Below, one piece after another: positions 1 through 6,483 of a stretch of 16,187 bases of DNA. The number at the start of each line of letters is the position of its first letter. The stretch's first letter is position 1. The notes beneath the pieces are model-generated. The model made no database searches, had not been told where the DNA came from, and was given only the letters and a program-made list of their open reading frames with translations. Location: NCBI GenBank assembly GCA_964235605.1, contig CAXSCR010000076.1:1-16187 (forward strand), read 5' to 3'. A program made the position numbers and the translations under genes. The stretch is from DATCRE01 sp964235605 (GTDB lineage: Bacteria; Bacteroidota; Bacteroidia; Cytophagales; Cyclobacteriaceae).

Positions 1-169
1 CAGGTAAAGTATGCCTCTTATGCAGTTTCTGTTCGTAAGCCCAAAGATTTGCCTTAAGCTTCCTTCAGATTCGCAGTCGCCCGCGACACCCTTGCTCTTA
101 GCTAATGATACGCACTACAACGCTCATTCGGGACTTGCACCCTATAGCCAGTAAACATGCCTGACGCAC
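1..169 (-). ncRNA. Group II intron, 5' part of the ribozyme (partial, runs off left edge)
   Basis: Read on the minus strand from 169 the sequence begins GTGCG, the consensus 5' end of group II introns. It continues through GGGTGCAAGTCCC (about 153-130), GCAAGGGTGTC, GAATCTGAAGGAAGC (about 73-59) and a GACGAACAGAAA-like run near position 30. I recall this order of motifs from the domain I region of bacterial group II introns that carry a reverse transcriptase/maturase. The maturase gene and domains V-VI would lie beyond position 1. The intron starts about 8 nt after the outward-facing end hairpin of the adjacent REP element. This resembles the habit of class C introns of inserting just downstream of stem-loops. 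Class and completeness cannot be judged here. The call rests on remembered motifs, not on a covariance search. Confidence 0.6.
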
Positions 170-174
170 CATTA

Positions 175-385
175 CTACCGCAAGCTTTCAGCTTGTGGGT
201 AAAATATTGTAAGCTTTCAGCTTACTCATATTGATGGTAGCAAACGACATAAGGTAAAGTTGTTCTGATCCCTTTTCTTATAATTACAACTCATTGTGGA
301 AATTACCAATGAAGATTGAAATAAGCAAGTTGAAAACTTGACTCATAATAAACCACAAGTTATGCTATCGCTAAACTTGCGGTAG
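175..385. repeat. 211-bp RAYT-derived miniature element (REP/MITE-like), copy 1
   Basis: The element is bounded by a perfect 10-bp inverted repeat, CTACCGCAAG at the left and CTTGCGGTAG at the right. It contains four hairpins: CAAGCT-ttc-AGCTTG and GTAAGCT-ttc-AGCTTAC at the left, CAAGTT-gaa-AACTTG and a looser CCACAAGTT/AAACTTGCGG pair at the right. It is identical over all 211 bp to the copies at 2392-2602 and 13494-13704. The middle, read on the minus strand from the ATG near 294, resembles the first 20 or so codons of the RAYT transposase at 1747-2295 with one base missing, so it is an internal-deletion derivative. A G-rich run with a second GGTAG follows the right end. Confidence 0.9.
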
Positions 386-455
386 AGGGGGGTAGAGGGG
401 ATTGGATTTGTGCGATGGTTACTTCGTGTGCAAGATTCTACTTACTGATTCAAAA

Positions 456-1502
456 TTACTTCTTCAATCTTTTTTCCATTTCTACTACTTCCCTTTCTCT
501 TGCTATCTCCTTCTTTAACTGCTTTTCTGTTGGAAGATAGGTTTTGTATTTAGAAGCAAAGATTTGTTTGCTCTCGTTTAACAAGCTGTATTTTACAACT
601 GTTCTATTTTTCTCTGCGCACAATATTAAACCAATGGTCGGGTTATCACTTTCCTGACATATGGTATCTTCAAAAATTCTCACATACATATCCATCTGTC
701 CTACGTCCTGATGGGTAAGTTTTCCTGTTTTTAAATCAATAAGTAAAAAGCACTTCAGAATATAATTATAAAAAACTAAGTCAATGAAAAAATGATCGCC
801 TTCTAAACTTATTCGTTGTTGCCTGGCTACAAAAGAAAAGCCTTTACCTAATTCTAATAAAAACTCCTGTAGTTTATCTATAATACCCTGTTCAAGTTCT
901 TGCTCGTAAAAATCTATGTTTGATTTCAGGTTTAAAAATTCCAATACGTATGGATCTTTGATAATGTCCTTTGCCTGCATGGCTTCTTTTTTTCTTTCTG
1001 CTTCTGCCTTCACCAACGCTTTGCCTTCCTTCCGGGTCATTATCATTCTTTCAAAATACAAGCTGTTTATCTGTCGTTCCAATGTGCGTGTACTCCAATT
1101 GCTTTCTATAGATTCCTGTATGTAGAATGACCTGGCATCTTCTCTTTCTACTTTTAAAAGCAGTCGATAATGTGTCCAGCTTAATTCTCCACGCAGTGCG
1201 TGGAGTTTTTTAAATGTGCTGTAAAATTGCCTCATATACCATAAGTTGCTGCTGTTAAAACCTTTGCCGTATTCTAAGCTTAATTTTTCTGATAGTTTTT
1301 CTATTAGTTCTTTCCCATATTCGGCCCGTTCTTTCCCGCGCTGTTCTTCTTTCACTATTAACTTGCCGATGTGCCAATAAGCCTGCACCATCGCAAAATT
1401 AGCTGCACGATAACTTGTGTTTCTTGCTTCTTCTATGATTTGCTTTATGTTGCTGTAAAGAGTTCCTATACCTTCTGCTACCAATGTTTTTTTCTTTGCC
1501 AT
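456..1502 (-). CDS. DUF1016 / YhcG-type PDDEXK nuclease family protein
   Basis: This 348-residue protein has the two-part layout of the DUF1016 (YhcG) family. An N-terminal helical domain, about residues 10-150, has the AYWHIGKLI and GFNSSNLWYMRQFY signatures and a SWTHYRLLLKV segment. A C-terminal PD-(D/E)XK nuclease-like domain, about 190-320, has candidate catalytic residues D241 (FFIDLVFY) and D256-L-K258 (LLIDLKTGK). The length is normal for the family and the frame is intact. Family members are common in mobile islands and near restriction-modification loci; a role in DNA cleavage or handling of incoming DNA is inferred from the fold. The ATG at 1502 fits the start of the N-terminal domain; no strong ribosome binding site is visible. 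It stands alone between two REP elements, with an integrase remnant upstream, so it reads as island cargo. Confidence 0.88.
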   Translation of the reverse strand: MAKKKTLVAEGIGTLYSNIKQIIEEARNTSYRAANFAMVQAYWHIGKLIVKEEQRGKERAEYGKELIEKLSEKLSLEYGKGFNSSNLWYMRQFYSTFKKLHALRGELSWTHYRLLLKVEREDARSFYIQESIESNWSTRTLERQINSLYFERMIMTRKEGKALVKAEAERKKEAMQAKDIIKDPYVLEFLNLKSNIDFYEQELEQGIIDKLQEFLLELGKGFSFVARQQRISLEGDHFFIDLVFYNYILKCFLLIDLKTGKLTHQDVGQMDMYVRIFEDTICQESDNPTIGLILCAEKNRTVVKYSLLNESKQIFASKYKTYLPTEKQLKKEIAREREVVEMEKRLKK

Positions 1503-1563
1503 ATCAGATGTTTTAAGGTGGTCGCATTTTACGATTACCTTCTGGTTGTAAATTTATTATTAA

Positions 1564-1698
1564 TTATCCTATTGGATGATACATTTCAATATCGCTTTGT
1601 AAATCTTCCATCTGGTTTACCAAATAACTTTCCGTACTGCTTATGTATCTATGCCCTGCCATGTATTGAACTATAGCGCATGTTTGTTGGTGATCCAT
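1564..1698 (-). pseudogene. C-terminal remnant of a tyrosine recombinase/integrase
   Basis: Minus-strand translation gives 44 codons ending at TAA (1566-1564). They contain VQYMAGHRYISSTESY followed by a DLQSDIEMYHP tail. This matches the end of Bacteroidota tyrosine integrases: the GHR/K-Y-x-STExY block holds the last catalytic His and the Tyr nucleophile (SY), and a helix ending in HP is the usual terminus. Everything upstream is missing because the left end of the RAYT transposon begins at 1701. The in-frame ATG at 1698-1696 lies at the element/remnant join and is probably accidental. The remnant suggests that an integrase-bearing mobile element once occupied this site. No att site can be assigned. 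Confidence 0.72.
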
Positions 1699-1700
1699 TA

Positions 1701-2370
1701 CTACCGCAAGCTTTCAGCTTGTGGTTAAAATTTGTAAGCTTTTAGCTTACTCAATAAACTTTATGTCAATTAAACCCTTCTTGCCGGTATAGTCTCGAGA
1801 ACTACTATAAATATATTCCCATGGTTCATCAACAATCCTCGCTACTACGGGATTATTGTGAATATAATCCAGCTTTTGATCCATAATCTCATTACTCCAA
1901 AGCTCTATAGGATGATTATGTTGTTGCCAGAACTGATAAGTTTCATTATTAGGATTCTGTTTTCCTGCTCGTCCAAACATCCATAGCATCCATTCCTTCC
2001 TACTTTCTTGCGGATGCGCTGATATTGCTTTAAGCACAGCTTTGGAAGTATGCCGCTTTACATCACGAATTATATCTTCCATCTTTACATTGTGCGTTCC
2101 AATAATCAAATGAACGTGGCTTGTCATTATACACCATGCATAAATTTCCAAGCCTTTGTTTGCAATACAATATTTAAAGCTTTCAACAACTATGTCTTTG
2201 TACTCAGGCCTTATAAAAACATCAATCCAATTAATGGTTGCAAAAGATATAAAGTAAAGTTTGTTTTGATCTCTTATCTTATAATTACGACTCATTCTCG
2301 AAATTTATAATCGGAGATTGAGATAAGCAAGTTGAAAACTTGAAATGGTAAATCACAAGTTAGGCTATCC
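1701..2370 (-). mobile_element. RAYT transposon with intact transposase, right end truncated
   Basis: The left end has the same CTACCGCAAG repeat and hairpins (CAAGCT-ttc-AGCTTG, then an imperfect GTAAGCT/AGCTTAC) as the 211-bp elements. The right part has the CAAGTT-gaa-AACTTG hairpin (about 2328-2342) and a CACAAGTTAGGCTATC stretch, but the final CTTGCGGTAG half of the right REP is absent. Instead the sequence passes through short ATTACTACC repeats into the left end of the next copy at 2392. The element contains the full transposase gene, so it is the best candidate in the window for the source of transposase acting on the shorter copies. Without the terminal right REP it may itself be immobile. 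Confidence 0.8.
1747..2295 (-). CDS. REP-associated tyrosine transposase (RAYT, Y1/HUH family)
   Basis: This is a 182-residue Y1_Tnp (IS200-like) protein. The HUH metal-binding motif is H60-V-H62 in WCIMTSHVHLII. The probable catalytic tyrosine is Y144 in DYIHNNPVVARIV, followed by the family's usual WEYIYSSSRDY tail. RAYTs are single-strand nucleases linked to REP palindromes. They bind hairpin ends and can move short non-autonomous copies. Here the gene lies between REP hairpins, and at least five related short elements lie in the same window. The first codons (MSRNYKIRDQNKLYF) and the last codons (GLIDIKFIE) are recognisable as relics inside the miniature copies. The frame is intact and the length normal. 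Confidence 0.92.
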   Translation of the reverse strand: MSRNYKIRDQNKLYFISFATINWIDVFIRPEYKDIVVESFKYCIANKGLEIYAWCIMTSHVHLIIGTHNVKMEDIIRDVKRHTSKAVLKAISAHPQESRKEWMLWMFGRAGKQNPNNETYQFWQQHNHPIELWSNEIMDQKLDYIHNNPVVARIVDEPWEYIYSSSRDYTGKKGLIDIKFIE

Positions 2371-2391
2371 ACTACTACATTACTACCATTA

Positions 2392-2602
2392 CTACCGCAA
2401 GCTTTCAGCTTGTGGGTAAAATATTGTAAGCTTTCAGCTTACTCATATTGATGGTAGCAAACGACATAAGGTAAAGTTGTTCTGATCCCTTTTCTTATAA
2501 TTACAACTCATTGTGGAAATTACCAATGAAGATTGAAATAAGCAAGTTGAAAACTTGACTCATAATAAACCACAAGTTATGCTATCGCTAAACTTGCGGT
2601 AG
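2392..2602. repeat. 211-bp RAYT-derived miniature element, copy 2
   Basis: Identical over 211 bp to the copies at 175-385 and 13494-13704, with CTACCGCAAG and CTTGCGGTAG ends. It follows the RAYT transposon directly, in the same orientation, and is preceded by tandem ATTACTACC units. The right end runs into a G-rich stretch that repeats GTAGA. Confidence 0.9.
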
Positions 2603-2622
2603 AGGGGGGTAGATGAGGGGGA

Positions 2623-2698
2623 TTAAGCTTTCAACTTAACCCCTAAATCAATAACACGCAAGTTGAAAACTTGTATTATAATAAGCCACAAGTTACCT
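2623..2698. repeat. Degenerate REP element, left part, interrupted by IS110
   Basis: This stretch has a diverged left hairpin (TTAAG...CTTAA at 2623-2639), then CAAGTT-gaa-AACTTG (2659-2673) and ATAAGCCACAAGTTAC (2681-2696), matching the right half of the 211-bp elements in order. The expected final half of the right REP is missing here but appears as TCGCTAAACTTGCGGCAG at 3996-4013, on the other side of the IS110 element. This suggests that the insertion split a REP element. Confidence 0.55.
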
Positions 2699-2798
2699 TT
2701 AGATTTACACTACCACTAAATAGATAAAGATTAATAATAGTAATGATTTTCTTTTTTGCTTCTTTTTTTCTTTTGTGAATTTGTGGATAACGTTAACA

Positions 2799-2931
2799 CT
2801 GACTGAGGCGAATTAAACGAGTTACAAGGTATGTCCTATGCTGCGATTCAATCCTTAGTCAGTTTTCTAAACAAGCATCAAATAGAAATTTAGGTTCGTG
2901 TCCTATTATCAAGGTTTTGATTGTGTTTAGA
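2799..2931 (+). ncRNA. Candidate IS110 bridge RNA (two guide loops)
   Basis: Two successive stem-loops lie between the left end and the transposase start. Stem 1 pairs CTGACTGAGG (2799-2808) with CCTTAGTCAG (2853-2862), ten pairs with one G-U, and encloses a 44-nt loop. Stem 2 pairs TCTAAACA (2866-2873) with TGTTTAGA (2924-2931) and ATCAAA (2877-2882) with TTTGAT (2916-2921) around a small internal loop, enclosing about 33 nt. A target-binding loop followed by a donor-binding loop is the known bridge-RNA order in IS110 elements such as IS621. Loop 1 has AGTTAC (2820-2825), also present left of the element at 2691-2696. Loop 2 has ATAGAAAT (2882-2889), also present at the right end (3984-3991), and CTATTAT (2903-2909), complementary to 2734-2740. 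The RNA ends are not determined. Confidence 0.6.
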
Positions 2932-2972
2932 ATCGTTAACGTTTAGTATCTAATGTAACAAAAACCAAATGT

Positions 2973-3980
2973 ATGGAAACCGTTTATTTTTTAGGAATTG
3001 ACATCTCAAAGAAAACATTTCAAGCTGCCTTAACTCTTGATGGAGTTAATATGCACGAATCAGAAGTTGACAATAACCCACAAGCGATTAAAGCATATTT
3101 TCATGGTATGAAAGGGAAGTTGAAATTTTCCTATGACCAGTTGATAGTGTGCATGGAGCACACAGGGATTTATTGCTTACCTCTCTTGGATTATCTAACA
3201 GAGAGCAAAATTAAAGCCTGTGTAGAACCTGCTTTACAAATCAAGCAATCGCAAGGTATGACCAGAGGAAAATCAGACCTGATAGATGCCAGACGGATTG
3301 CTCAGTATGCTTATAAGAATCGTCAGGAACTCAAATTTTGGAAACCCCAACGAACTTCCATTCAAAAGCTGAAGGCATTATTAGTACTTCGTGAAAGGCT
3401 TGTTAAAACCAAGGTTCAAATGGAAACTCCCATCAACGAAACGCAGGAATACATTGAAGAATCAATTAGAAAGGTAGTTATTAAGAGTTGTCAGGCTTCT
3501 ATTAAAGCATTGGCCAAGGACATTGTCAAAGTAGAGAAGGAAATTAAGGTTCTTATTGAAAACGACTCATTGCTCAAAGAACAATTCGAATTAATTGAAT
3601 CAGTTCCTGGTATAGGAAAAATAACAGCCTTGAATATGATTGTAACTACAGGAGAGTTTCAAAAAATTACTGAGGCAAAGAAATTTGCTTGCCATGCAGG
3701 AGTGGCTCCTTTCGAGCATAGTTCAGGCACTTCCGTAAGAGGTAAGACCAGAGTTTCAAAAATGGCAAACATGACTTTGAAAAAGCTCTTGCATATGGCC
3801 GCCATGTCGGCTATCCAATGTAATGAAGAATTAAAAGCCTTTTACCAACGCAAAGTAGCTGAAGGGAAAAATAAGATGAGTGTAATAAATGCTGTGCGTA
3901 ATAAGTTGATAAGTCGAATTTTTGTGTGCATAAAACATAAACGCAGGTATCAAAAAAATTATCAACATGCACTTGCTTAA
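2973..3980 (+). CDS. IS110-family transposase (DEDD recombinase)
   Basis: This is a 335-residue recombinase of the IS110 type. The N-terminal RuvC-like domain carries the DEDD tetrad: D10 (GIDISKK), E62 (CMEHTGIY), and D102 and D105 (KSDLIDARR). A helical middle follows. The C-terminal Tnp_20 domain, about 205-300, has SVPGIGKITA and GVAPFEHSSGTSVRGK, where S251 is the likely second-site nucleophilic serine. Length and motif spacing are normal and the frame is complete, so the protein is probably active. In this family the enzyme works with the leader RNA, which selects both donor and target. The ATG at 2973 lies about 40 nt after the last leader stem. The stop is only about 15 bp from the proposed right end. 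Confidence 0.95.
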   Translation: METVYFLGIDISKKTFQAALTLDGVNMHESEVDNNPQAIKAYFHGMKGKLKFSYDQLIVCMEHTGIYCLPLLDYLTESKIKACVEPALQIKQSQGMTRGKSDLIDARRIAQYAYKNRQELKFWKPQRTSIQKLKALLVLRERLVKTKVQMETPINETQEYIEESIRKVVIKSCQASIKALAKDIVKVEKEIKVLIENDSLLKEQFELIESVPGIGKITALNMIVTTGEFQKITEAKKFACHAGVAPFEHSSGTSVRGKTRVSKMANMTLKKLLHMAAMSAIQCNEELKAFYQRKVAEGKNKMSVINAVRNKLISRIFVCIKHKRRYQKNYQHALA

Positions 3981-3995
3981 ACCATAGAAATCGCT

Positions 3996-4013
3996 TCGCT
4001 AAACTTGCGGCAG
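3996..4013. repeat. Terminal half of a REP element, right of IS110
   Basis: TCGCTAAACTTGCGGCAG matches the right terminus of the 211-bp elements with one change (CAG for TAG). It is followed by AAGGGGGG, the same kind of G-rich run seen after the other right ends. It probably pairs with the left part at 2623-2698, the two halves being separated by IS110. Confidence 0.55.
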
Positions 4014-4135
4014 AAGGGGGGTTCCGCTATTTTTCTAACAAACTTCTCTAGCTGCGTATCGTTGTATAAATCCAGGTTGTGTCGCACGGTAGATATTTCG
4101 CTTTCGTTTAAACTTACTTTTAGCGTTATCCGCAT
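4014..4135 (-). pseudogene. Remnant of an unrecognised gene (MRITLK family), cut by a REP end
   Basis: Reading minus from the ATG at 4135, the peptide starts MRITLKVSLNESEI and continues HNLDLYNDTQLEKFVRKIAE before entering REP sequence (PPFCRKFSEAIS), then the edge of IS110, and stops at 3977. The same N-terminal sequence occurs in the longer remnant at 13662-13946. The function is not recognised. Just upstream, in another frame, a stretch reads NPDQLIYENSILTIEVLAV followed by a stop. This hints that the ATG may not be a true start and that both copies are frameshifted internal pieces of a larger gene. Confidence 0.5.
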
Positions 4136-4307
4136 TCGGTCAAGCCTTCAAGTCTTATACCGCCAATACTTCAATGGTTAATATGCTATTCTCGTAAATG
4201 AGCTGATCAGGGTTGGGACATTTATCAATGGAGATTGATGATAAGCAAGTTGAAAACTTGACTCATGATAAACCACAAGTTCTGCTATCGCTAAACTTGC
4301 GGTAGAG
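4094..4307. repeat. 214-bp direct repeat, copy 1 (matches 13905-14118)
   Basis: Positions 4094-4307 equal 13905-14118 base for base with no gap (constant offset 9811). The repeat covers the first 42 bp of the MRITLK remnant, about 80 bp upstream of it, and the right half of a REP element including its terminal GGTAGAG. Left of 4094 the two copies still align for about 50 bp, but with roughly one mismatch in five. Confidence 0.9.
4219..4305. repeat. Right half of a RAYT-type REP element
   Basis: ACATTTATCAATGGAGATTG, then CAAGTT-gaa-AACTTG, CCACAAGTT and the terminal CTTGCGGTAG correspond to the right half of the RAYT element; the left half is absent. Small differences from the 211-bp copies (TTCTGC for TTATGC, CATGATAA for CATAATAA) mark it as another subtype, close to the element at 12625-12836. 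A run of eight Gs follows. Confidence 0.75.
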
Positions 4308-4805
4308 GGGGGGGATATGCCTAATAATATTCTAACTGGTCAGAGCAAGCGAGTGAGTGTGGCTAAGACAAGCGATTGATTAAGAGTGAGCACAACACGT
4401 AGCCAAGCGAGTGGACATCTTGCAATATTATTATGCTAAGGAGGTTAGTTTAACATATGATCTTTTGTCTAGACATTGTTATTTTATTAATTTTTATATC
4501 TTTAATACTCAAATATCTTTTATTAAAAATTAAAGTCTGATAAATACTTTATTCGCTACAGGCAAGATGCCTAAATAATATTCCTCACTCGGCAGAGCCG
4601 GCACAGCCGAGCAAGTAGTAGTTTTTCAATAATGCTTAGAAATAGATCTTACCAGAAGCACGGATGACTTCTCTCGCAATCCCTTCTCACAAACATCCGC
4701 GCCAGTTTAGGGGGGTTAGCATAATATGGGAGGCACAGGAGAAGACTAAAAATTAATCATATCTTGGATGCATTTTGCAAAGAATAAAATTAACGCATTA
4801 ATAAA
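4308..4805. other. Gene-poor interval with short inverted and direct repeats
   Basis: No gene of normal size is visible. TAATAATATT (4322-4331) is inverted as AATATTATTA (4424-4433), and the interval between them has a direct repeat CAAGCGAGTG (4346-4355, 4404-4413). A similar ATGCCTAAATAATATTC motif recurs near 4567, and GGTTAGCATAATATGG near 4714 is a partial match in the other orientation. These may be worn copies of a second small repeat family. GCCGGCACAGCCGAGC near 4598 is a weak GC-rich palindrome in AT-rich surroundings. A short hydrophobic reading frame at 4457-4540 is listed separately. The last 100 bp should contain the promoter of the gene starting at 4806; I could not pick a convincing one. 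Confidence 0.4.
4457..4540 (+). CDS. Possible 27-residue hydrophobic peptide
   Basis: The ATG at 4457 opens 27 codons encoding an almost wholly hydrophobic peptide (MIFCLDIVILL... to LLKIKV), enough for one membrane-spanning helix with a basic C-terminus. AAGGAGG at 4438-4444 is one of the few strong Shine-Dalgarno-like sequences in the window, but it lies 12 nt from the ATG, slightly far. T-rich DNA yields hydrophobic codons by chance, so this could be noise. It would resemble small membrane peptides such as type I toxins only in general character. Confidence 0.18.
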   Translation: MIFCLDIVILLIFISLILKYLLLKIKV

Positions 4806-5318
4806 ATGAAATTGGTATTTTTTATTTCACTGACACTACTCTCCGTTTCTGTGTTTGCACAAAGTACAGTTGATTACTATCCAAACGGGAACAAAAAACA
4901 CGAAGGCTTTTACTTATTGGGCAATCCTTCCGGGCACTGGACATATTGGTTTGAGAACGGAGACAAACAAGCCGAGGGCGACTATATGAGCGGTCAACGT
5001 ACAGGTGTCTGGACTTATTACCATACCAGCGGCAAGCCAAAAGAGCAAGGAAGGCTTACCAATAATAAGCAAAACGGAGAATGGACATACTGGCATGAGA
5101 ACGGCAAAAAAAGAGCGGTAGGTAATCTCAACGCTGACCAACAGGACGGACACTGGACTTATTGGTACGACAACGGCATAAAGGAAAGGGAAGGTGAATG
5201 GAGTTACCTTGACATCAACAAGAGAGGACATTGGAGTTTTTGGGATAGAACGGGCAAGCTGAGCAGAGAAGAATGGTACGACTCGAACGGCAAGTTGTTA
5301 AAAACTATTTCTTACTAG
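4806..5318 (+). CDS. Secreted MORN-like (YwqK-type) repeat protein
   Basis: This 170-residue protein begins with a clear signal peptide (MKLVFFISLTLLSVSVFAQ, cleavage likely after FAQ). The rest is six or so tandem repeats of 22-25 residues built on Y-x-N-G-x-K-x-x-E-G and G-x-W-T-Y-W/Y, for example SGHWTYWFENGDKQAEGDY and NGEWTYWHENGKKRAVGN. This is the MORN_2 pattern of the so-called YwqK family, widespread in Bacteroidota and often annotated as an antitoxin without firm evidence. The product should be periplasmic or surface-exposed and may bind another protein or the envelope. Its 3' end overlaps the convergent gene at 5305-6483 by 14 bp, so the two are tail to tail. Whether it belongs to the Rhs module is not known. 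Confidence 0.85.
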   Translation: MKLVFFISLTLLSVSVFAQSTVDYYPNGNKKHEGFYLLGNPSGHWTYWFENGDKQAEGDYMSGQRTGVWTYYHTSGKPKEQGRLTNNKQNGEWTYWHENGKKRAVGNLNADQQDGHWTYWYDNGIKEREGEWSYLDINKRGHWSFWDRTGKLSREEWYDSNGKLLKTISY

Positions 5319-6483
5319 GGTGGTATTCGTAAACAGCTTGAGGATTAGGGTATTTCTCAAACATAGTACTGTATCCTATCCCCGCTTTTTCGCTATCTCC
5401 TAACACATTTGTTTCACATACAGAATATTGCTTACCATTATAAACGAAAGGCTTACCGTAAGGCTTATCAAGTAAAACTGCCACATTTGCGTGCTTGGGA
5501 TAGACTAGTACCAAAACATCAATATCCAAAAGCTCTTTCACCAAGTAAAAAAACAATGCGGACTTGTCTTCACAGTCAGCAGTTGGATAATACAATACTT
5601 CTTCAGCAACCATTGGCTTCTGGTAGCCGAAGCTAACAGCATCGTCTGCAAACTTAAAGCCCATACGCACAAAGGAAAGCAGGTAGCGAACAACCTCCGA
5701 ATCGCTCATACCTCTTGTCCTATCCCTAAAAAACGATAGAAGGGATGCCGAACATTCTGAGGAAGGAGCTGGTTTAAAGTACTCTTGCGTCCAGAACTGG
5801 GGTATGTCCGCCAAGGCATCCAGGATCGTTTTATTGATTGCTACAGATAATGTATCTAGCCTTCCGTTGGCTTTAAATACGATTTCTTTTTTTACGATTT
5901 CAGGATTAGCAAATTTCGGAAGACTATCCAAATTAAAAATAAAATATTTGCTTTTTACTTTTGGAAACCATTTAAGATAAACGACCCTACTTACATCTTG
6001 TCCATTTCTAGAAGGCTCCAACGCAACGTACCTCTTTTTTTTTATATTAAAGTATGTATTTACAATATCATTTTTTGACCAAACGTATAGCTGCCATAGA
6101 TTTTTAGTATTGAATCTTATCGTACATTTAAACCCCTGCTTATTTATTAAGAACCAACAAAAAGCCTTTTTATAATTATCAGATTGGTTCTTAAAAAGCT
6201 CCTGAGAAGTAGACCACAACAAACGGTAGTAAAACCAATCGCTTAGCATATAATTTTTCCTGTATTTCTCCAATTGGTTTAAAAGCCCCTGGTAAGGGGC
6301 CTTATCTAATTTCTCATAAAAAGCTTTGAGGTTTTTATCATTAGACTTAACCAGATGACTGATACAAAGAGCCTCATTATAATCAATCCGTATTTCATCG
6401 GAATAAAATTTAAATACAAGCTCTTTTGCATCTGTACTATAACTACAAAGTAGAATACTCAGCACTATAAATAACCCTTTCAT
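5305..6483 (-). CDS. Exported transglutaminase-like protein, coupled to the rhs gene
   Basis: This 392-residue protein starts with a signal peptide (MKGLFIVLSILLCSYSTDA). Residues about 20-230 are not recognised. Residues about 265-370 look like a transglutaminase/cysteine-protease fold: a catalytic-type Cys near 302 in PTADCEDKSALFFYLVKEL, a His near 332 in YPKHANVAVLL, and a possible acidic third residue in YSVCETN. Its ATG overlaps the stop of the rhs gene (TAATG, one shared base), so translation is probably coupled. In Rhs and other polymorphic toxin systems the gene right after the toxin tip usually encodes the immunity protein, but 392 residues with an enzyme-like domain is unusual for that. 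It may instead be an accessory enzyme or a second effector. Expression may have been lost with the breakup of the upstream gene. Confidence 0.72.
   Translation of the reverse strand: MKGLFIVLSILLCSYSTDAKELVFKFYSDEIRIDYNEALCISHLVKSNDKNLKAFYEKLDKAPYQGLLNQLEKYRKNYMLSDWFYYRLLWSTSQELFKNQSDNYKKAFCWFLINKQGFKCTIRFNTKNLWQLYVWSKNDIVNTYFNIKKKRYVALEPSRNGQDVSRVVYLKWFPKVKSKYFIFNLDSLPKFANPEIVKKEIVFKANGRLDTLSVAINKTILDALADIPQFWTQEYFKPAPSSECSASLLSFFRDRTRGMSDSEVVRYLLSFVRMGFKFADDAVSFGYQKPMVAEEVLYYPTADCEDKSALFFYLVKELLDIDVLVLVYPKHANVAVLLDKPYGKPFVYNGKQYSVCETNVLGDSEKAGIGYSTMFEKYPNPQAVYEYHPSKK

Larger units (their letters stand above)
2697..3995 (+). mobile_element. IS110-family insertion sequence (boundaries proposed)
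   Basis: The element consists of a noncoding leader of roughly 270 bp, one transposase gene and a very short 3' end. This is the layout of the IS110 group, where the long leader encodes a guide (bridge) RNA. There are no terminal inverted repeats or long target duplications, as expected for the family. Taking a CT dinucleotide core at 2697-2698 and 3994-3995 and joining the flanks rebuilds a REP end, AGTTAC-CT-TCGCTAAAC, close to AGTTATGCTATCGCTAAAC of the other copies. A second reading, with core AT at 2730-2731 and 3990-3991, fits the second RNA loop better. The true edges are therefore uncertain by about 30 bp on the left and 4 bp on the right. Confidence 0.72.

Noticed and set aside
916..1676. 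Plus-strand frames opposite the DUF1016 gene
   Set aside because: They are antisense to a well-supported gene and show no protein-like composition or known motifs.
2050..2310. Plus-strand frame opposite the RAYT transposase
   Set aside because: Antisense shadow of a gene with an intact HUH motif and catalytic tyrosine.
175..2602. Regularly repeated short palindromes that might suggest a CRISPR array
   Set aside because: The repeats are paired hairpins inside 211-bp elements, not direct repeats of constant length with spacers of similar size, and no cas gene is present.
4822..5231. Minus-strand frames opposite the MORN-like gene
   Set aside because: They result from the repeated codons of the sense gene. 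The sense frame has a signal peptide and clear repeats.
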